DNA of 64,000 bases from Paraphysomonas bandaiensis (lineage: Eukaryota > Chrysophyceae), in assembly GCA_965644295.1 (NCBI GenBank), contig CBFFRP010000132.1, forward strand, positions 186,001-250,000. Reading direction: 5' to 3'. Shown piece after piece: positions 61,036-64,000 of this stretch (position 1 is its first letter; the number at the start of each line of letters is the position of its first letter). A model generated the notes under the pieces. It saw nothing but the letters and a program-made list of their open reading frames with translations, was not told the origin of the DNA and ran no database searches. The position numbers were made by a program, and so were the translations under genes.

Positions 61036-62330
61036 AGTAGTCATAACTAATATGATCAAGATAAATGTATTGATTAACTTGTAGTGAAATTAGTTACTAA
61101 TTGCGCTCGAAAAAATTAAATTTAAATAAGTAATCGCCACACCACGACTGCAGATATTTTTTACATCGCAACACTTCGGTTACAACCTTCTACACCAAAG
61201 AAACATTCAATAACTATTATTAACTCTATAATAGCCAACATTACTGACAGAAGAAGCTGTACGAAACACTGCCACGCATACGATAGACATGGTAATACTA
61301 TTAAAAACAAAAAGAAGGTGCTCGGCTCAATACAACCACACATACGACTTAAATGACATACGCTATATTTTGTAGTTATTGTGCAATAAATACACAAGAT
61401 GAGAACATATATGTGTATTATCACAATGATTTTTACTCTTGGTAATTTCTATATATTTATATATATATATATAAGCATTGTACAATGTAAGTCATCACAA
61501 CAATGTTTAAATTCAAACGAAATATTCTCTCTGTTACTCAGTCTAATCCATTTCTAGGTTCTCGATCGCTTTTTCAAAATATGTTGGTGTGGTACTATCA
61601 TATGTATGGCAATTGCGTTCATGAAATGGTCATGGATTATTGTAGTTCGGTTGGTGGAACGAGAACATGCTTTTCATTCCACATCGCATTAGGACATGTA
61701 GGGGCACCATGTACAGTTTTCTTCCACTGACACAAATAGTAGTATTACGTTGCAGAGTTCAATGTTTGAGTCGTTCGGTTGAACTCGTAACCTATACTAG
61801 TACTGTATTCACTTTCAAGAAAAGTGTCCTACGTCTAAGGTGCACTGCATATCCACTGCGGCAATTGGAAACAAAGCATAAAAGTATTGACAACACCACA
61901 AAGAGGTCAAAATACAAGCATTCAGCACTCACAGCTTTAATTATATATGGTCTATTTCTGATTTGTGTGTATGGACTGCAGGCGTTGGACTGAAGAGCAC
62001 ACTCTTGAGTAAGAAATTGGGACAAACAGGTTTCATATATGTACTCATATACTACAGTGACCCAGCAGTACAGCAGTACAGCAGTACAGCAGTACATGTA
62101 TCCGCCACACTCAACAAGAGCTGAAGAGGCGACAGATAAACAAGTCAATCACACGCACAGTGGTCGCCCAGAGTCTCTGAGTGATTGTGACGACGTAAAG
62201 CGACCCTATATACCCGCCCTCGACCCTTGCATTACAGTGGCTGCGGTTTCTCATTAAGTGTTGACTGCGACAAGCGGTCGGTTCATCACATAGATAAGAA
62301 CTCCTTACAGAGCAGCACTTTAATATAAAT
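61036..62330. other. Spacer between the phosphatase and XRCC4 genes
   Basis: The 1.3-kb AT-rich spacer holds a short (TA)n run at 61457-61473 and a CAGCAGTA microsatellite at 62063-62096. Open frames at 61503-61730 and 61792-62148 overlap on opposite strands and have no recognisable content. Nothing else is seen. Confidence 0.5.
62063..62096 (+). repeat. CAGCAGTA microsatellite, four units
   Basis: CAGCAGTA repeats about four times, 235 bp upstream of the XRCC4 start. CAGCAGT is also the flanking word of the GTATAC element at other genes, so this may be an expanded promoter word. Confidence 0.75.
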
Positions 62331-63767
62331 ATGAGTGAAGAGCCGACACTTGTGTCGATAAAGTGTAGAAATATCTCCTACTTTTTATGGGTGACTGACA
62401 TCGACCACAGCTCAATGCGTGCATTGCTGCAGATAACGAATGGTGTTGACACTTGGGAAGGTTATATTGGTGTAGCAGATAAACCACACAGTAACCAGCA
62501 GAGTGAATCCGTATATTTTAAAACCCTCTTAGAATGTATTCGTCATATAGACACGAAAAAATACGAGTACGAGTTGACTACTGAAAAGCAAAATCATCTT
62601 CTGTTCGCTTTGAAGGTTGCAGGACTTCTCATGTTTGATTATATGGCATCATTTGAATTTGTATAGGAATACTTGGATGATGGAATCAGTGCATTGTTAG
62701 CCAAATGCACTCTTCTTCCTTGCGCATCTCAAATAGGTATGTCCAAGATGTTGTCCTCTATCTGTGATCTACTACAACGAAACGACATTACGCTGAACAG
62801 TTACAAGCGAGAAGTGGAGAAGAACAGAGAAGTGCTAGACAGACTTGCACACGAGATTCGAGTCTATAGTGACGAAAGAGAAACATTTCAGACTTCTTTG
62901 GTTTCCAAGTTTTGTTTGGTTGTGAATAGCAAAAAGGATGAAATAAAACGTCTTTGCGATGAAGTTAGTCGGCTAAAAAAGCAGCTTCATGAAATTGACA
63001 GGACTTCACAATCTTCAGCGTCGCTAAAGATGGAGACGGCATCCAAACCCGCATGTCAACCATTCTCCGCTGTCTCGGATGAAGATACAAAGAGTAATGA
63101 CGATGATACACGGGCGAAATCTAAAAGGGGTCGAAATGGAAGGACGCTGCCCCGTAGAGGGAGAAAAGGTGGGCGATGTCCAATTTCGATTGTGTGTGTA
63201 GCCTATTTGCATTGCTAGTTGATCCATGTGTATTGAGATCAGAATACCAAGGCTGCATCATAGTGGGATATGTATGATGTGTACATTTCCTGTTATATAG
63301 TAATGTGCTGTACGGCAGAAGCAATGTCTCAAATGCTGGCCCCCAGTGGAATGGAGCTGTCGAGCAGCACGCTTGATATTATGCTGACACAGTCACAGTC
63401 GTCACATGGGAATAATAATTGTGTAAGCGCCACACCCAATGAAGAAATGTCTGATAGTGGAATGGAAAATGAAGAGAGTTTTTCTCCAGCACTTTCGAGT
63501 GATAACGAGAAAGTGACCAAAAAACGAAGTGCAACTCAAGCAATACAAAACATTATAGAAAGTGACGAAGAGCAGAGTGATAAATCGGATAGCATTCACC
63601 GCTCCTCGAAAAAGGTAAAACTGACCAATAAAGAGGCCAACTCTAGTAAAAGTTCCTCCGGCTGCACTGGAGGTGCTAAGAAGCCCAAGTCTGTGCTTCG
63701 TAGTATGCTAGCATCCGACTCAGATGATGACCCTCCTTCTGAAGACGACTTGATGAACTATATGTGA
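62331..63767 (+). CDS. XRCC4: XRCC4-like non-homologous end joining protein (411 aa, 3 exons)
   Basis: XRCC4 scaffolds DNA ligase IV in double-strand break repair. The beta-rich head domain fills residues 1-105. A long coiled-coil stalk follows (about 118-210), with FQTSLVSKFCLVVNSKKDEI and KRLCDEVSRLKKQL matching the human LxxxLYKRFILVLNEKKTKI region. The C-terminal 200 residues are acidic, Ser-rich and disordered, ending PSEDDLMNYM, as in other XRCC4 tails that are phosphorylated. Exons 62331-62615, 62667-63168 and 63319-63767 sum to 1236 nt. Introns (51 and 150 nt) are GT-AG; the first joins ALK to EYLDD, the second RKE to AMSQML. The basic KSKRGRNGRTLPRRGRK stretch before the second intron could be a nuclear signal. 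PAXX and XLF share the fold, but the stalk match favours XRCC4. Confidence 0.8.
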
Positions 63768-64000
63768 TTTTATGATTATCGTAAACTCAATAACCTTACA
63801 CTGTCTAAAAGTAATATTGATATTCAATTAGTTCACATTATTCTTATTTCAATTTTACGTTTATGGTTTATGACGCAGCTACATTACGCAATTCTACCTA
63901 CATTGGCTACAATTACAATACATTGTAAAAGTCTACAATAGCTTATGTGGAGTGGTGTGACGAATACATACCCTAAAAGCAGCAGATTCATAACGAGCAT
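63768..64000. other. 3' flank of XRCC4 at the window edge
   Basis: This is AT-rich sequence with no gene visible up to the window end. Confidence 0.5.

Noticed and set aside
61161-62148. Hydrophobic minus-strand frames in the phosphatase/XRCC4 spacer
   Set aside because: The AT-rich composition explains the hydrophobic residues; no splice-consistent gene or family match is seen.

Overview
The window is nuclear DNA of a protist, most likely a stramenopile (heterokont). Three observations support this. There is an EGF-like protein of the type found in tubular mastigonemes, the stiff hairs of heterokont flagella (25281-27269). There are secreted proteins with PTxxPT-type low-complexity segments, which are common in heterokont algae. 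Genes carry few, very short introns (37-60 nt is typical) with canonical GT-AG ends. I see no plastid, mitochondrial or prokaryotic operon features and cannot name the genus.

Layout. 30-7728 (+) encodes a giant ankyrin-repeat protein of about 2535 aa; two small 5' exons are recovered by splicing. 7.7-9.5 kb is AT-rich spacer with a long-TIR repeat element. 9.5-17.1 kb holds Gemin2 (-), a RING/B-box protein (+), an MFS permease (-) and deoxyhypusine synthase (+). 17.1-19.3 kb is spacer with a second copy of the repeat. 19.3-27.3 kb holds an aquaporin-like channel (-), a membrane-anchored thioredoxin/PDI protein (+), an LtrA-family membrane protein (-) and the mastigoneme-type protein (+). 27.4-30.4 kb is a non-coding element with about 145-bp terminal inverted repeats and nested hairpins. 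31.1-35.3 kb is a GDPD phosphodiesterase (-) and a thiolase (+), separated by a 1.3-kb (ATGT)n array. 36.2-44.8 kb holds three minus-strand genes: a stand-alone PPDK nucleotide-binding domain, a PLP-homeostasis protein (YggS/PLPBP) and a secreted Asn-rich glycoprotein. 45.3-49 kb holds a coiled-coil gene, its frameshifted duplicate, a degenerate hAT transposon with an 8-bp target duplication, and a probable copia LTR remnant. 49.3-57.5 kb holds a C2-like/coiled-coil protein (-) and an LRR membrane protein (+) containing 14 near-identical 144-bp repeats. 57.7-59.0 kb is a third long-TIR element. 59.3-63.8 kb holds a weak small gene (-), a dual-specificity phosphatase (+) and an XRCC4 homologue (+).

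Two features run across the window. First, genes are mostly arranged head-to-head with spacers of about 260-590 bp, and mobile elements and repeats lie mainly in the other spacers. Second, many start-proximal spacers carry a palindromic GTATAC core, often followed by CAGCAGT, which looks like a recurring promoter element and is the best candidate here for something undescribed.

The genes serve general cell biology: snRNP assembly (Gemin2), eIF5A hypusination (DHS), ER redox folding, lipid metabolism (GDPD, thiolase), vitamin B6 homeostasis, double-strand break repair (XRCC4), flagellar hairs and cell-surface recognition. No single pathway links them.
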